Assembly (NCBI RefSeq): GCF_007829955.1
Contig: NZ_VIWX01000001.1
Location: 1,054,001 to 1,118,000 of the forward strand
Direction of reading: 5' to 3'
Source of the DNA: Saccharopolyspora dendranthemae
GTDB taxonomy: Bacteria; Actinomycetota; Actinomycetes; Mycobacteriales; Pseudonocardiaceae
Length of the DNA: 64,000 nt
A program made the position numbers and the translations under genes. The notes beneath the pieces are model-generated. The model saw only the letters and a program-made list of their open reading frames with translations. It was not told the DNA's origin and ran no database searches. Below, piece after piece: positions 25,633-37,795 of the stretch. Numbering within the stretch: the first letter of the stretch is position 1; each line of letters begins with the position of its first letter.

Positions 25633-26792
25633 TGAAAACCCTTCTCCTGAGCAGAGTCGCGCTCCTGCTCACCCAACTCACCGGTGGCCTGATCTTCACC
25701 AACTCCGTAGGCGGCATTGGCCCCCTGCTCGACCGCCGCGTCCGTTGCAGTCGACACACCCGCGTCGAACAGCGCCCCGCTGATGCGCGTTTGCCCACCA
25801 AAAGTACTGGTCATGAAGCGTTTTGCGAGGTTGCCCGCCAAAGCACCAGCACCGGTCTCCTGGGAAAACCGACTGCTCGCAGTCGTGGCCAAGGATGTGG
25901 GATCTGCTTTCGTCAGCGTGTTGAACGCGGCATTCGAGTCGATGCGCCTCGCGGCGAACTGCTGAACCATCCCGCCGTTGCGCATCCCGTCCATCCTCGT
26001 GATGACCTGGCGCAGTTTGGCTGTTTCGCGGAGTTTTTGGAGGAGCTGTTCGAGCTTCTGGAACAGCTGGTACAGCTTGCGCTGGACTTGGGCCACTCGG
26101 GTCGCGACGCGGCCGCCCTGGATGCCCACCTGGGCTGCCGTGCCCGCGCTCGCGGCTCCCACCGAGGCGCCGGCGGTGATCCACGAAGCCGCCAGAGCCG
26201 CAAGCCACTGGATGATCAGGCCGATGATCAGTTCCGTGACGACCTGGATGAAGAATTCCATGAACATGTCGAAGATGTCCGCGGCCATGTCCAGCGTGCT
26301 CTTGAGATCGCGGATGTCAGCGGCCAGAGCCTTGACGCCGTCACCGAACTCGGTCATCTGGTTGCGGAAGGCATCGCCGTCCTTCCCGACCCAGGTCTCC
26401 GCGGTGGACTGGGCTCGCTGGGGTTCCTGCTCCGCCACCTGATCGAGCCATTTCGCCACGTTCTCCCAGCCTTCGCCGGTCGCGCGCATCTGCTCCGGAT
26501 CGCCGTACACCTCCTCGGCGAGCTCGATCAGCGGTGTCAGCACGATCGAAACCAGGAATCCGAGGCCGTTGTCGGCGAGCGCTTGACCGGGACTGGCCAT
26601 GGTCTGCAACGCTTCGGCACGAGCGGAGACCGAAGCGACGCCCCATTCGGGCGGCGATGAGGCATCGGCCAGGTCTTGGGAGGCACCAGCCCACGACGAG
26701 CCGTAACCCGCTGACTGCTCGAACCAGTTCTTGGCCTTCCCCTCGCCCTTGTTCAGGGTGTGGAGATCACCAGGACCTTGAGGGGCGCTCAT
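25629..26792 (-). CDS. Large WXG-like protein of a type VII secretion-type operon
   Basis: About 387 residues. The N-terminal helical region has NWFEQSAGYGSSW and later ETWVGKDGDAFRNQM, resembling the WXG/PPE helical hairpin. A hydrophobic stretch follows (FDMFMEFFIQVVTELIIGLI and onward), then a glycine/alanine-rich segment, a coiled coil (LYQLFQKLEQLLQKLRETAK) and a C-terminal domain with no toxin motif I recognise. The ATG at 26792 overlaps the EspC-like stop (ATGA). A 112-bp piece is duplicated at 27638. It could be a secreted effector or a scaffold. No ESX ATPase is in this window. Confidence 0.65.
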   Translation of the reverse strand: MSAPQGPGDLHTLNKGEGKAKNWFEQSAGYGSSWAGASQDLADASSPPEWGVASVSARAEALQTMASPGQALADNGLGFLVSIVLTPLIELAEEVYGDPEQMRATGEGWENVAKWLDQVAEQEPQRAQSTAETWVGKDGDAFRNQMTEFGDGVKALAADIRDLKSTLDMAADIFDMFMEFFIQVVTELIIGLIIQWLAALAASWITAGASVGAASAGTAAQVGIQGGRVATRVAQVQRKLYQLFQKLEQLLQKLRETAKLRQVITRMDGMRNGGMVQQFAARRIDSNAAFNTLTKADPTSLATTASSRFSQETGAGALAGNLAKRFMTSTFGGQTRISGALFDAGVSTATDAAVEQGANAAYGVGEDQATGELGEQERDSAQEKGFQ

Positions 26793-27103
26793 GCCATGCC
26801 CTCCCCCGCCTCGTTGAGGGATTCGATGACCCGCTGCTCGGTCTCGGCGTAGTCCTTGACCGTTTCGTCCAGCTGCTCCTTGGTGTGCACCAGGAATTCC
26901 TGGGCCTTCGTCGCCAGGTCTTGGCACTCGCGAAGGCCGGAGGAGTAGGAGCTGAACAAGAACTCACCGAGCGGCCCGAAGCACTGATCACCGACCTCGG
27001 CCTGGTGCAGCAGATCGGCGAGCTGACCGAACTTGTCTGCGAGCGATTCGCAGCCCGCGCCGTGGCCGGTGAGGGTCGGCGGGGTCATCCGGAGATCCGT
27101 CAT
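26789..27103 (-). CDS. EspC-like / WXG100-type small protein
   Basis: 104 residues, all helical. The pattern GAGCESLADKFGQLADLLHQAEV, then FGPLGEFLFSSYSSGL, then a long C-terminal helix resembles the ESX EspC family. Such proteins pair with WXG-type partners for type VII export. GGAGGGGAGC lies before the ATG. It overlaps the large WXG-like gene by 4 bp, so a 1:1 partnership is likely. Confidence 0.75.
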   Translation of the reverse strand: MTDLRMTPPTLTGHGAGCESLADKFGQLADLLHQAEVGDQCFGPLGEFLFSSYSSGLRECQDLATKAQEFLVHTKEQLDETVKDYAETEQRVIESLNEAGEGMA

Positions 27104-27116
27104 GGTGCTCCCCTCC

Positions 27117-27548
27117 TCAGCGCAGGAACGAGTCGGAGCCGAAGTCCTCGTCTTCGTCCGGCCCGCTCTTGGGCGGTCGAGACGACCCGTCCTCCCGGGG
27201 TTTCATCACCGAGGTCTGCGCGTTGAACGCTTCCTCGAACTCCGAGAACCGATCCCCCAGGATGGGAGCGACCGTCTCGTTCATCTGCTCCGCGGCGTTG
27301 GTCGTCGCCCGCCGGATCGCGTCCATGATCTGCTGCTGCAGCTCGTGGGCCTGCTTGCGCACCGCGTTCGGAGCGAGCTGGAGGTCGAGGACTGCTCCTG
27401 ATGGCGCCACGGAGACCGTGATGGAGCGGTCATCGCTGGTGGCGGTTCCCCGCATGTCCTGGACCGCGGACTGGAGCTGGGTGGCCTTCGCCGCCTGCTC
27501 TTCGAAGGTGCGCAGCATCTCCTGAATGCGCTCGGCCGCGCCGGTCAT
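27117..27548 (-). CDS. YbaB/EbfC-family DNA-binding protein
   Basis: 143 residues. The N-terminal helix and beta core match YbaB/EbfC: LRTFEEQAAKATQLQSAVQ, then ITVSVAPSGAVLDLQL and a QIMDAIRRATTNAAEQMNE helix. A charged disordered tail of about 40 residues (DGSSRPPKSGPDEDEDFGSD) is added. In actinomycetes such paralogues often begin ESX-type operons, as EspK/EspC neighbours do. GGGGAGGATC precedes the ATG. It is first in the operon 27548-24281. Confidence 0.78.
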   Translation of the reverse strand: MTGAAERIQEMLRTFEEQAAKATQLQSAVQDMRGTATSDDRSITVSVAPSGAVLDLQLAPNAVRKQAHELQQQIMDAIRRATTNAAEQMNETVAPILGDRFSEFEEAFNAQTSVMKPREDGSSRPPKSGPDEDEDFGSDSFLR

Positions 27549-27637
27549 TCGATCCTCCCCTGATCGACTTCGCTCCGGCGACGGTATCCGAGGTGTCGGT
27601 GAGGTGGGTGGGATTTCGGCGAAGGCGTTATCAGGAG

Positions 27638-27755
27638 GTGGGATCTGCTTTCGTCAGCGTGTTGAACGCGGCATTCGAGTCGATGCGCCTCGCGACGAAC
27701 TGCTGAACCATCACCATCCCGCTGTTGCGCATCCCGTCCACCCTCGTGATGACCT
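27638..27755 (-). pseudogene. Duplicated internal fragment of the WXG-like gene
   Basis: 118 bp match 25897-26008 inside the large WXG-like gene with only three substitutions and one in-frame 6-bp insertion (GMVMVQQ for GMVQQ). It encodes part of the segment VITRMDGMRNGGMVQQFAAR and onward but has no start, stop or flanking homology. This is a remnant of a second copy or a very recent short duplication. It lies upstream of the YbaB gene. Nothing else is seen in this gap apart from the palindromic repeat. Confidence 0.8.
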
Positions 27756-27790
27756 CATCCGACGAACGGTGGCGCTGAGCGTTGGCATGT

Positions 27791-27858
27791 CCCAGTTTTA
27801 GTCCAAACCGAGGACCCTTCGCGCCCGAAATGTCCGCTCAGTTAGGACTAAAACTGGG
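27791..27858. repeat. Palindromic intergenic repeat, copy 2 (subtype B, inverted)
   Basis: 68 bp with the same arms as copy 1, but with centre GACCCTTCGCGCCCGAAATG in the opposite orientation. One arm base is changed (GTTAGGAC). It lies 67 bp past the pyrF stop, between pyrF and the remnant at 27638. Confidence 0.9.
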
Positions 27859-27925
27859 AGATGCCGAGCCCGGAGAGCAACGGAGCCCCGCACGAGGGGA
27901 TCGTGCGGGGCTGCCGTTCTGAGCG

Positions 27926-28779
27926 TCAGAGGCCCAGTTCCTGGTTGATGTCCGTTGCCAGGCGGCTGTGGGTGTCCCTCAGGGACTTGATCTCCGGGCC
28001 GTGGCGGAGGACGTCCCTGGACGTGGTCGGCAGGACGTGGGGCAGGGCTCTGCCGAAGACCGCCTTGAGGTCCTGGACCGTGGCGCCCTGGGCGCCGAGG
28101 CCGGGGGCGAGGATGGGTCCGTTGAGGTCGGAGAAGTCCAGCTCTCCCGGCGGGATGGTGGCTCCCGCCACCACACCCACGTGACCCATCGGCTCCTTGC
28201 CCAGGTTGGATTCGGCCGCGGCGTCCACGATGTACTGCGCGACCGCGTCACCGCTGCCGTGCACCGACTGCTGCAGGCCGATGCCCTCCGGGTTCGAGGT
28301 GCGGGCCAGCACGAACACGCCCCTCCCGTTCTGCTCGGCCAGGCCGATGGCCGGGGCCAGCGAGCCGTAGCCGAGGTACGGCGAGAGCGTGATCGCGTCG
28401 GCCGCCAGCGGGGCCCGCTCGTCGAGGTAGGCCATCGCGTAGGCCGCCATCGTCGACCCGATGTCGCCGCGCTTGACGTCCAGCAGGACCAGCGCCCCGG
28501 CCTGCTGCGACTCGGCGATCACCTTCTCCAGCACCGCGACACCGGCCGAACCGTAGGCCTCGAAGAACGCCGACTGCGGCTTGAGCAGCGCCACCCGATC
28601 GGCCAGCGCCTCCACCACCGTCAACGCGAACCGCTCCAGGGCCTGGGGGCTCTCCCCCAGGTCCCAGGCGTGCAGCAGCGACGGGTGCGGATCGATGCCC
28701 ACGCACAGCGGTCCTCGCCGGCTCACCGCGTCGGCCAGCCGGGCGCCGAAGCCCGCGCGCAGCTGGTCGTCAGCCATCG

Positions 28780-28783
<4 letters not shown>
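27926..28783 (-). CDS. pyrF: Orotidine 5'-phosphate decarboxylase
   Basis: 285 residues of the long actinobacterial type. The active-site motif [12 protein letters not shown] holds the Asp-Lys-Asp set that drives decarboxylation of OMP to UMP, the last step of UMP synthesis. CVGIDPHP at the N-terminus binds substrate. The start overlaps the carB stop (ATGA); a second ATG two codons later is possible. It is last in the pyr operon, followed by a palindromic repeat that may end transcription. Confidence 0.97.
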
Positions 28784-32109
<3,326 letters not shown>

Positions 32110-32242
32110 TAGTCCGCCTCTCCGCGATTTTCAGTGGTGGTGACGTGGCGCAGCAGCTCGCGTCCCGACGTCTCCGCTGATCGCTGTGCTTCACGTTCCC
32201 CTGAGGTCCAGCTGCGTACGACTCGGCTTCGCATCACGGCGT

Positions 32243-33370
32243 TCATGACTTGCTCGATTCCGACATGAGATCAACGAAACGGTCGAACAGGGGCGCCGCG
32301 TCGTGCGGACCGGCCGCCGCCTCGGGGTGGTACTGGACGGAGAAGGCCGGCCCGTTCAGCAGCCGCAGGCCTTCGACGGCACCGTCGTTGGCGCAGTGGT
32401 GGGACACGATCGCGCGGCCGAAGTCGGTGTCGAATTCCTCGCCCGGCTCGCCTTCCACGGCGAAACCGTGGTTCTGCGCGGTGATCGCGACCTTGCCGGT
32501 CTCCTGGTCGATGACCGGGATGTTGATGCCCCGGTGCCCGTACTGCAGCTTGTAGGTGCCGCGGCCCAGCGCGCGACCGAGCACCTGGTTGCCGAAGCAG
32601 ATGCCGAACAGCGGCAGCTTCCGGTCCAGGGCTTGGCGGGTCAGCTCGACCTGCGCGTCGGTGGTCGCCGGGTCACCGGGACCGTTGGACAGGAACAGCC
32701 CGTCCGGGGCCACCTGCAGGATCTCGTCCATCGTGGACGCCAGCGGCATCACGTGGATCTCGATGCCCCGCTGGGCCATCATCCGCGGCGTGTTCGCCTT
32801 GATGCCCATGTCCAGCGCGACGACCGTGAACCGCTTGCCGCCCTCGGCCGGCACCACGTAGGGCTTCTGGGTGGTGACGTCCCCGGCCAGCGACGCGCCG
32901 ACCATCTGCGAGGAATCCTTCACCGCGGCCACCATCTGCTCGTCCGAGAGCAGCTCGGGACCCGAGAAGATGCCGCCGCGCATCGCGCCCAGCTCGCGCA
33001 CGTGGCGGGTCAGGGTGCGGGTGTCGATCCCGGAGATGCCGACGACGCCCTGGCCGGTCAGCTCGTCGTCCAGGCTGCGCGTGGAGCGCCAGTTCGACGG
33101 GCGGCGGGCGGGGTCGCGCACGGCGTACCCGGCGACCCAGATCTTGTCCGACTCGTCGTCCTCGTCGTTCCAGCCCGTGTTGCCGATCTGCGGCGCCGTC
33201 TGCACGACGATCTGCCGGTGGTACGACGGGTCGGTCAGCGTCTCCTGGTAGCCGGTCATGCCGGTGGTGAACACGACCTCCCCGAGGGAGCGGCCCACCT
33301 TGCCGTAGGCCTCCCCGCGGAAGATCCGGCCGTCCTCCAGCACCAACGCGGCCGGTGTGTGCGCGGTCAT
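32243..33370 (-). CDS. carA: Carbamoyl-phosphate synthase small subunit
   Basis: 375 residues. The C-terminal class I glutamine amidotransferase has the nucleophile in LPLFGICFGNQVLGRALG and the His/Glu pair in SVQYHPEAAAGP. It hydrolyses glutamine and passes ammonia to CarB. The ATG at 33370 is chosen because AGGAGGAGA lies just upstream; the frame runs open further upstream without homology. It lies 53 bp after the membrane protein gene, inside the pyr operon. Confidence 0.97.
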   Translation of the reverse strand: MTAHTPAALVLEDGRIFRGEAYGKVGRSLGEVVFTTGMTGYQETLTDPSYHRQIVVQTAPQIGNTGWNDEDDESDKIWVAGYAVRDPARRPSNWRSTRSLDDELTGQGVVGISGIDTRTLTRHVRELGAMRGGIFSGPELLSDEQMVAAVKDSSQMVGASLAGDVTTQKPYVVPAEGGKRFTVVALDMGIKANTPRMMAQRGIEIHVMPLASTMDEILQVAPDGLFLSNGPGDPATTDAQVELTRQALDRKLPLFGICFGNQVLGRALGRGTYKLQYGHRGINIPVIDQETGKVAITAQNHGFAVEGEPGEEFDTDFGRAIVSHHCANDGAVEGLRLLNGPAFSVQYHPEAAAGPHDAAPLFDRFVDLMSESSKS

Positions 33371-33423
33371 TTCTCCTCCTGTGCTGGTGCGGTGCCCCGC
33401 ACCACGGTCGGACGGATCGTGGT

Positions 33424-33942
33424 TCATCCGTCCTCCGACGTGTTCGAAGTCTGGGCGGGCAGCGAGCGGATCGCCTCCACCCACTCGGTCTGCGCGTCCT
33501 TGTCGTCGCCGCGGAACCCGGTGTCCAGCAGCGCATCGCCGAGGCGCCAGGTCACCACCACCAGTCCGGCGCCGGGCACGACCTTGTTGGCCAGCTTGTG
33601 GTCCAACCGGGCGTCCACGACGGACTCGGCGGGGACCCACACCGCCGACGCGCCGTCCCGCTCGATCAGCAGGCCGCGGGCGTGCAGGTGCGCGGTCCCG
33701 TTGGCGCGGTGCCCGATGTCGCCGACCGCGATGCGGTCCTGCCAGTCGTCGGCCTTGGTCGTGCCGATGTACATGCCGGTGGCGGCGGGCAGCTCCTCGG
33801 CGCCGGGATCGGCCGGCCGCTCCGGGAACGGAGGCAGCTCGGCCGCCTGTCGTCGGGCTCGGGCCAGCCAGCCGCGTCGCATCCCGAAGAACACCAGCGC
33901 CGCCAGCGCGGCGAGCGCGAGCACCCACAACAAGCGTTCCAT
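33424..33942 (-). CDS. PH-like membrane protein of the pyr operon
   Basis: 172 residues: one N-terminal membrane helix ([20 protein letters not shown]) and a cytoplasmic domain with a PH-like beta pattern (MYIGTTKADDW, HARGLLIERDGASAVWVP). A gene of this kind sits between pyrC and carA in mycobacteria (Rv1382) and streptomycetes. The function is unknown; conservation in the operon suggests a link to pyrimidine supply or simple cotranscription. Its start overlaps the pyrC stop by one base (TGATG). Confidence 0.85.
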   Translation of the reverse strand: MERLLWVLALAALAALVFFGMRRGWLARARRQAAELPPFPERPADPGAEELPAATGMYIGTTKADDWQDRIAVGDIGHRANGTAHLHARGLLIERDGASAVWVPAESVVDARLDHKLANKVVPGAGLVVVTWRLGDALLDTGFRGDDKDAQTEWVEAIRSLPAQTSNTSEDG

Positions 33943-35240
33943 CAGCGCCTCACCTTGCCCTCGTGCGCGGTCAGCGTGCCGCGCAACAGCGTTGCGACGA
34001 TCCGGCCGGGCAGCCGCATCCCCTCGAAGGGCGAGTTCTGCCCCAAGCTGGCGAGCTCGGCCCCGCGCACCGTCCACTCCGCGTCGGCGTCCACCAGCGC
34101 GAGGTTCGCAGGTTCGCCGACCGCGATCGGTCGTCCCTGGCCGGACAGCCCGGCGATCTCGGCGGGACGCTCGGAGAGCACCCGCGCCACACCGCGCCAG
34201 TCCAGCAGGCCCGAGCGCACCATCGTCTGCGTCACGATGCCCAGCGCCGTCTGAAGGCCCAGCATTCCCGGCTTGGCGGCCGACCACTCGCAGTCCTTGT
34301 CCTGAGCGGCGTGCGGGGCGTGGTCGGTGGCCACGCAGTCGACGGTCCCGTCGGCCAACGCACGGCGCAGGGCGATCGCGTCGGCGTCGGTGCGCAGCGG
34401 CGGGTTGACCTTGTTGACCGGGTCGTAGGTCTCCAGCCTCTCGTCGGTGAGCAGCAGGTGGTGCGGCGTCACCTCCGCCGAGACCGATCCGCCCGTCTCG
34501 CGCCCCTTGAAGAACCTCAGCAGCTCCGCGGTGCCCTCGGTGGACACGTGGCAGACGTGCAGCGTTCCGCCGGTGTGCGCGGCCAGCAGGCAGTCGCGGG
34601 CCACGATGGACTCCTCCGCCGGAGCCGGCCAGCCCGACAGGCCCAGCCGGGCGGCGTTGGGGCCCTCGTGCGCCTGCGCGCCGACGGTCAACCGCGGCTC
34701 CTCGGCGTGCTGGGCCACGAGCCCGCCGAACGAGCGCGTGTACTCCAGCGCGCGGCGCATCAGCAGCGGGTCGTGCACGCACTTGCCGTCGTCGGAGAAG
34801 ACCCGCACCTCGGCCGCCGAGTGCCGCATGGTGCCCAGCTCGGCGAGCTTCTCGCCCGCGAGCCCGACGGTCACGGCGCCGACCGGGTGCACGTCGACCA
34901 GGCCGACCTCGCGGCCCCGGCGCCACACGTGCTCGACGATCACCGCGTTGTCGGCGACCGGATCGGTGTTGGCCATCGCGAACACGGCGGTGTAGCCGCC
35001 CAGAGCGGCGGCCATCGAGCCGGTCTCGACCGTCTCGGCGTCCTCCCGGCCCGGTTCGCGCAGGTGGGTGTGCAGGTCCACGAAGCCCGGCAGCACCACC
35101 GCGCCACCGCCCTGCACGATCTCGTCGGCGTCGACGTCCAGACTCGCACCGATCTCGGCGATCGTGGTGCCCTCGACCAGCACGTCGACCGGATCACCCT
35201 CGCCGTAGGGGCGGACGTCCTTGAGCAGTACGCGACTCAT
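33942..35240 (-). CDS. pyrC: Dihydroorotase
   Basis: 432 residues, type I amidohydrolase. The metal motif [10 protein letters not shown] is at about 55. Further ligands are in AQHAEEP and VCHVST, and the catalytic Asp is in CVATDHAPH. It closes N-carbamoyl-aspartate to dihydroorotate. It starts with ATG 35240, overlapping the pyrB stop (ATGA). Confidence 0.97.
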   Translation of the reverse strand: MSRVLLKDVRPYGEGDPVDVLVEGTTIAEIGASLDVDADEIVQGGGAVVLPGFVDLHTHLREPGREDAETVETGSMAAALGGYTAVFAMANTDPVADNAVIVEHVWRRGREVGLVDVHPVGAVTVGLAGEKLAELGTMRHSAAEVRVFSDDGKCVHDPLLMRRALEYTRSFGGLVAQHAEEPRLTVGAQAHEGPNAARLGLSGWPAPAEESIVARDCLLAAHTGGTLHVCHVSTEGTAELLRFFKGRETGGSVSAEVTPHHLLLTDERLETYDPVNKVNPPLRTDADAIALRRALADGTVDCVATDHAPHAAQDKDCEWSAAKPGMLGLQTALGIVTQTMVRSGLLDWRGVARVLSERPAEIAGLSGQGRPIAVGEPANLALVDADAEWTVRGAELASLGQNSPFEGMRLPGRIVATLLRGTLTAHEGKVRR

Positions 35241-36172
35241 GAGGTGAGTTCCTCTCCGGCGAGCAGGTGGTAGAGCACGGCCATCCGGACGTGCACGCCG
35301 TTGCCGACCTGCTGGGTGATGGCGGCCCGGGGTGAATCGGCCACCGACGGCGCGATCTCCATGCCGCGCAGCATCGGGCCCGGGTGCAGCACGACGGCGT
35401 GCTCGGGCAGCTTCGCCAGCCGCTTCTCGTTGAGCCCGTAGGCGATCGAGTACTCGCGCGCCGACGGGAAGAAGCCGCCGTGCATCCGCTCCGCCTGCAC
35501 GCGCAGCAGCATCACCGCGTCCAGCTTGGGCAGCTCGGGGTCGAGCTCGTGGCGGACCTCGGCGCCCCAGTGCTCGATGCCTGCGGGCACCAGCGTCGGC
35601 GGCGCGATGAGCGTCACCTCCGCCCCCAGCGTCCGCAGCAGGTGCACGTTGGACCGCGCGACCCGGCTGTGCAGCAGGTCGCCCACGATGCCGATGCGAC
35701 GCCCGGAGACGTCGCCCAGCCGCTCCCGCAGCGTCGCCGCGTCCAGCAGGGCCTGCGTCGGGTGCTCGTGCATCCCGTCGCCGGCGTTGACGATCTTGGT
35801 GCCGTCCTGCTCCAGCCAGCCCGCGAGCCGGTGGGCGGCTCCGGAGGCCGGGTGCCGGATGATCACGCAGTCCGCTCCGGCCGCGGCCAGCGTCAGCGCG
35901 GTGTCCCGGAGGGATTCGCCCTTGCCGACCGACGAACTGCTGGCCGAGACGTTGATCACGTCGGCGCTCATCCACTTCCCGGCGACCTCGAAGGACACCC
36001 GGGTCCGGGTGGAGTTCTCGTAGAACAGCGTCACCACGGTGCGCCCGCGCAACGTGGGCAGCTTCTTCACCTCGCGCCCCAGCAGCGTCTGCTTGAGCGT
36101 GTCGGCGGTGTCGAGGACGGCCGTCGCGTCGGCGGCGGGGAGGCCCTCGGTGGACAGCAGGTGGCGCATCAC
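35237..36172 (-). CDS. pyrB: Aspartate carbamoyltransferase catalytic subunit
   Basis: 311 residues. Carbamoyl-phosphate binding motif [12 protein letters not shown] and aspartate-side motif [11 protein letters not shown] are both present. It joins carbamoyl phosphate to aspartate, the first committed step of pyrimidine synthesis. The GTG start overlaps the pyrR stop (GTGA). No pyrI regulatory-chain gene is near, as in other actinobacteria. Confidence 0.97.
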   Translation of the reverse strand: MMRHLLSTEGLPAADATAVLDTADTLKQTLLGREVKKLPTLRGRTVVTLFYENSTRTRVSFEVAGKWMSADVINVSASSSSVGKGESLRDTALTLAAAGADCVIIRHPASGAAHRLAGWLEQDGTKIVNAGDGMHEHPTQALLDAATLRERLGDVSGRRIGIVGDLLHSRVARSNVHLLRTLGAEVTLIAPPTLVPAGIEHWGAEVRHELDPELPKLDAVMLLRVQAERMHGGFFPSAREYSIAYGLNEKRLAKLPEHAVVLHPGPMLRGMEIAPSVADSPRAAITQQVGNGVHVRMAVLYHLLAGEELTS

Positions 36173-36765
36173 ACGTCCTCCCGCGACTCATGCTTGTTGA
36201 TCACGACGCGGTCCTCGCCGTCGGTCTCCGCGAGCTGCACGGCGACGTCCTCGTTGCGGGAGGTCGGGATGTTCTTGCCCACGTAGTCCGCGCGGATCGG
36301 CAGCTCCCGGTGCCCGCGGTCGACCAGCACGGCCAGCTGGACCGAGCGAGGACGGCCCTGGTCGCGCAGGGCGTCGAGAGCGGCGCGCACGGTGCGGCCG
36401 GAGAAGAGCACGTCGTCGACGAGCACGACCAGCGCTCCGTCGAGCCCGCCGGGCGGCAGGTTGGTGGGCTCCAGCGGCCGGTTCGGCTGCGTGCGCAGGT
36501 CGTCGCGGAAGAGCGTGATGTCCAGGGTGCCGACCGGAACCGTCGTCCCGCTGAACTCGCTGATCTTGTCCGCCAGCCGCCTGGCCAGCGGCGTTCCCCT
36601 GGTGGGGACGCCCAGCAGCACCACGGAACCGTCGCCGGTGTCCAGCGCGGTCTTCTCGATGATCTGGTGCGCGATGCGGGCTATCGTGCGCGCAACGTCA
36701 CCGGCGGAAAGCAGCTCTCGCTGCCCTGCCGGTTCCGCCGCGCTCGCCTGATGGCGAGACGCCAC
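36169..36765 (-). CDS. pyrR: Bifunctional pyr operon regulator / uracil phosphoribosyltransferase
   Basis: 198 residues. The PRPP motif [20 protein letters not shown] is diagnostic of the type I phosphoribosyltransferase fold, and [17 protein letters not shown] is typical of PyrR. With UMP bound it grips the leader of pyr mRNA and lowers expression. The GTG at 36765 is used with GAAGGAGGTC upstream. The Shine-Dalgarno forms part of the likely PyrR-binding RNA element, so control is probably translational, as described for mycobacteria. It is first gene of the operon. Confidence 0.96.
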   Translation of the reverse strand: MASRHQASAAEPAGQRELLSAGDVARTIARIAHQIIEKTALDTGDGSVVLLGVPTRGTPLARRLADKISEFSGTTVPVGTLDITLFRDDLRTQPNRPLEPTNLPPGGLDGALVVLVDDVLFSGRTVRAALDALRDQGRPRSVQLAVLVDRGHRELPIRADYVGKNIPTSRNEDVAVQLAETDGEDRVVINKHESREDV

Positions 36766-36809
36766 GGTGCGACCTCCTTCTCCGCCTCACAGGACGGGTC
36801 CTTAAAGGA
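36766..36809 (-). promoter_or_regulatory. PyrR-binding leader of the pyr operon
   Basis: On the minus strand the leader reads TCCTTTAAGGA, then CCCGTCCTGTGAGGCGGAGA, then AAGGAGGT. This fits the PyrR loop consensus (UCCnGnGAGGY) placed immediately over the pyrR Shine-Dalgarno. Mycobacterial pyr leaders have nearly the same arrangement. UMP-bound PyrR would block ribosome entry. The match is by eye. Confidence 0.72.
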
Positions 36810-36868
36810 TGGTGTGTGAGCTGCCCCGCAATCCGGGTTCGCGATGAACCTGCGCATCAGGGGGCTGA

Positions 36869-36897
36869 CCAGTACGCTATCAGCGACAACGGGTCAA
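36869..36897 (-). promoter_or_regulatory. Candidate pyr operon promoter
   Basis: Minus-strand TTGACC at 36897-36892 and TACTGG at 36874-36869, spaced 17 bp. The start would be near 36862, giving a leader of about 97 nt before pyrR. The -35 is good and the -10 weak. Confidence 0.35.
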
Positions 36898-36946
36898 TCG
36901 ACCGGGTGGTGTGTTGGCGCTCGCCACATCGGCACCGAAGACCAAC

Positions 36947-36987
36947 TTGACCTGGTGACGCTCGCGAGCGAACATTACTCTCCGTAT
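36947..36987 (+). promoter_or_regulatory. bldD promoter region with BldD-box-like site
   Basis: A TTGACC -35 candidate is at 36947. TTACTCTCCGTAT at 36975-36987 resembles the BldD operator TNAC-N5-GTNA except for its last base. BldD represses its own gene in Streptomyces, so autoregulation is plausible. I cannot fix the -10 box. Confidence 0.3.
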
Positions 36988-37053
36988 CGATCTGAGCTTT
37001 GCTCCCCGGTCGCCGTTATCGGCTGACGGGGCGAACGAACGGAGAAACGCCAC

Positions 37054-37542
37054 ATGGGCGACTACGCCAAGGCGCTGGGCAGCAAACTCCGCGCCATCCG
37101 CCAGCAGCAGGGTTTGTCGCTGCACGGCGTCGAGCAGAAGTCTGGCGGACGGTGGAAGGCCGTGGTCGTCGGGTCCTACGAGCGAGGCGACCGCGCGGTG
37201 ACCGTGCAGAAGCTCGCTGAACTCGCCGATTTCTACGGCGTACCGGTCGCGGAGCTGCTGCCCGAGGGTCGCGTGCCTTCCGGTGCCGAACCGGCCACGA
37301 AGGTCGTGATCAACCTCGAGCGCCTGCAGCAACTGCCTGCCGAGAAGGTGGGTCCGCTGGCCCGTTACGCGGCCACGATCCAGAGCCAGCGCGGTGACTA
37401 CAACGGCAAGGTGCTGTCCATCCGCACCGAAGACCTGCGGTCCCTGGCGATCATCTACGACATGACGCCGGGCGAGCTCACCGAGCAGCTCATCGACTGG
37501 GGTGTGCTTCCCCCGGAGGCGCGCCCTGCCCGCGAGGAGTGA
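37054..37542 (+). CDS. bldD: BldD developmental master regulator
   Basis: 162 residues. The N-terminal XRE helix-turn-helix (about 10-70) has SLHGVEQKSGGRWKAVVVGS and YERGDRAVTVQKL. The C-terminal domain keeps the cyclic-di-GMP motif RGD-x8-RxxD: Arg113, Asp115, Arg124, Asp127. With tetrameric c-di-GMP it dimerises and represses sporulation genes. It lies between nusB and the pyr operon, as in streptomycetes and Saccharopolyspora, and diverges from pyrR. GGAGAAACGCC precedes the ATG. Confidence 0.96.
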   Translation: MGDYAKALGSKLRAIRQQQGLSLHGVEQKSGGRWKAVVVGSYERGDRAVTVQKLAELADFYGVPVAELLPEGRVPSGAEPATKVVINLERLQQLPAEKVGPLARYAATIQSQRGDYNGKVLSIRTEDLRSLAIIYDMTPGELTEQLIDWGVLPPEARPAREE

Positions 37543-37564
37543 CACAACACCGACATAGCGGACC

Positions 37565-37599
37565 GGGGCACCCTGCGGCGACGCCGCAACGGGTGCCCC
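37565..37599 (+). terminator. bldD terminator
   Basis: Stem GGGGCACCC / GGGTGCCCC around an inner GCGGC...GCCGC stem, 23 bp after the bldD stop, followed by a short T-containing stretch (GGGCGTTTC). Confidence 0.7.
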
Positions 37600-37700
37600 T
37601 GGGCGTTTCAGGCCCCTCACCCGTTCGGCTGCCGGAGAGGCGCGCTGTGCTCGCTCAGGGCGACGCAGGCGGGCTCCGTTCGAGTGAGGGGTCCTCGCAC

Positions 37701-37742
37701 GCGAAGAAGGGCACCTGCCGCCTGGCAGGTGCCCTTCTTCGC
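37701..37742. terminator. Bidirectional terminator between bldD and nusB
   Basis: A perfect 19-bp stem with a 4-nt loop (GCCT), starting GCGAAGAAGGGCACCTGCC. It lies 54 bp past the nusB stop and downstream of bldD, so it can stop transcripts from both sides. Confidence 0.8.
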
Positions 37743-37795
37743 GTCTCGTGAATGCGGCGACAGCCGTTGCTCCAGAAAGACCGCAGATCGACCAC

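Noticed and set aside
25629..26792. Polymorphic toxin with a C-terminal nuclease or ADP-ribosyltransferase domain
   Set aside because: No catalytic motif can be seen in the last 120 residues, and no typical immunity gene follows.
37543..37751. Small plus-strand gene after bldD
   Set aside because: The frame runs through two strong terminator hairpins and has no ribosome site.
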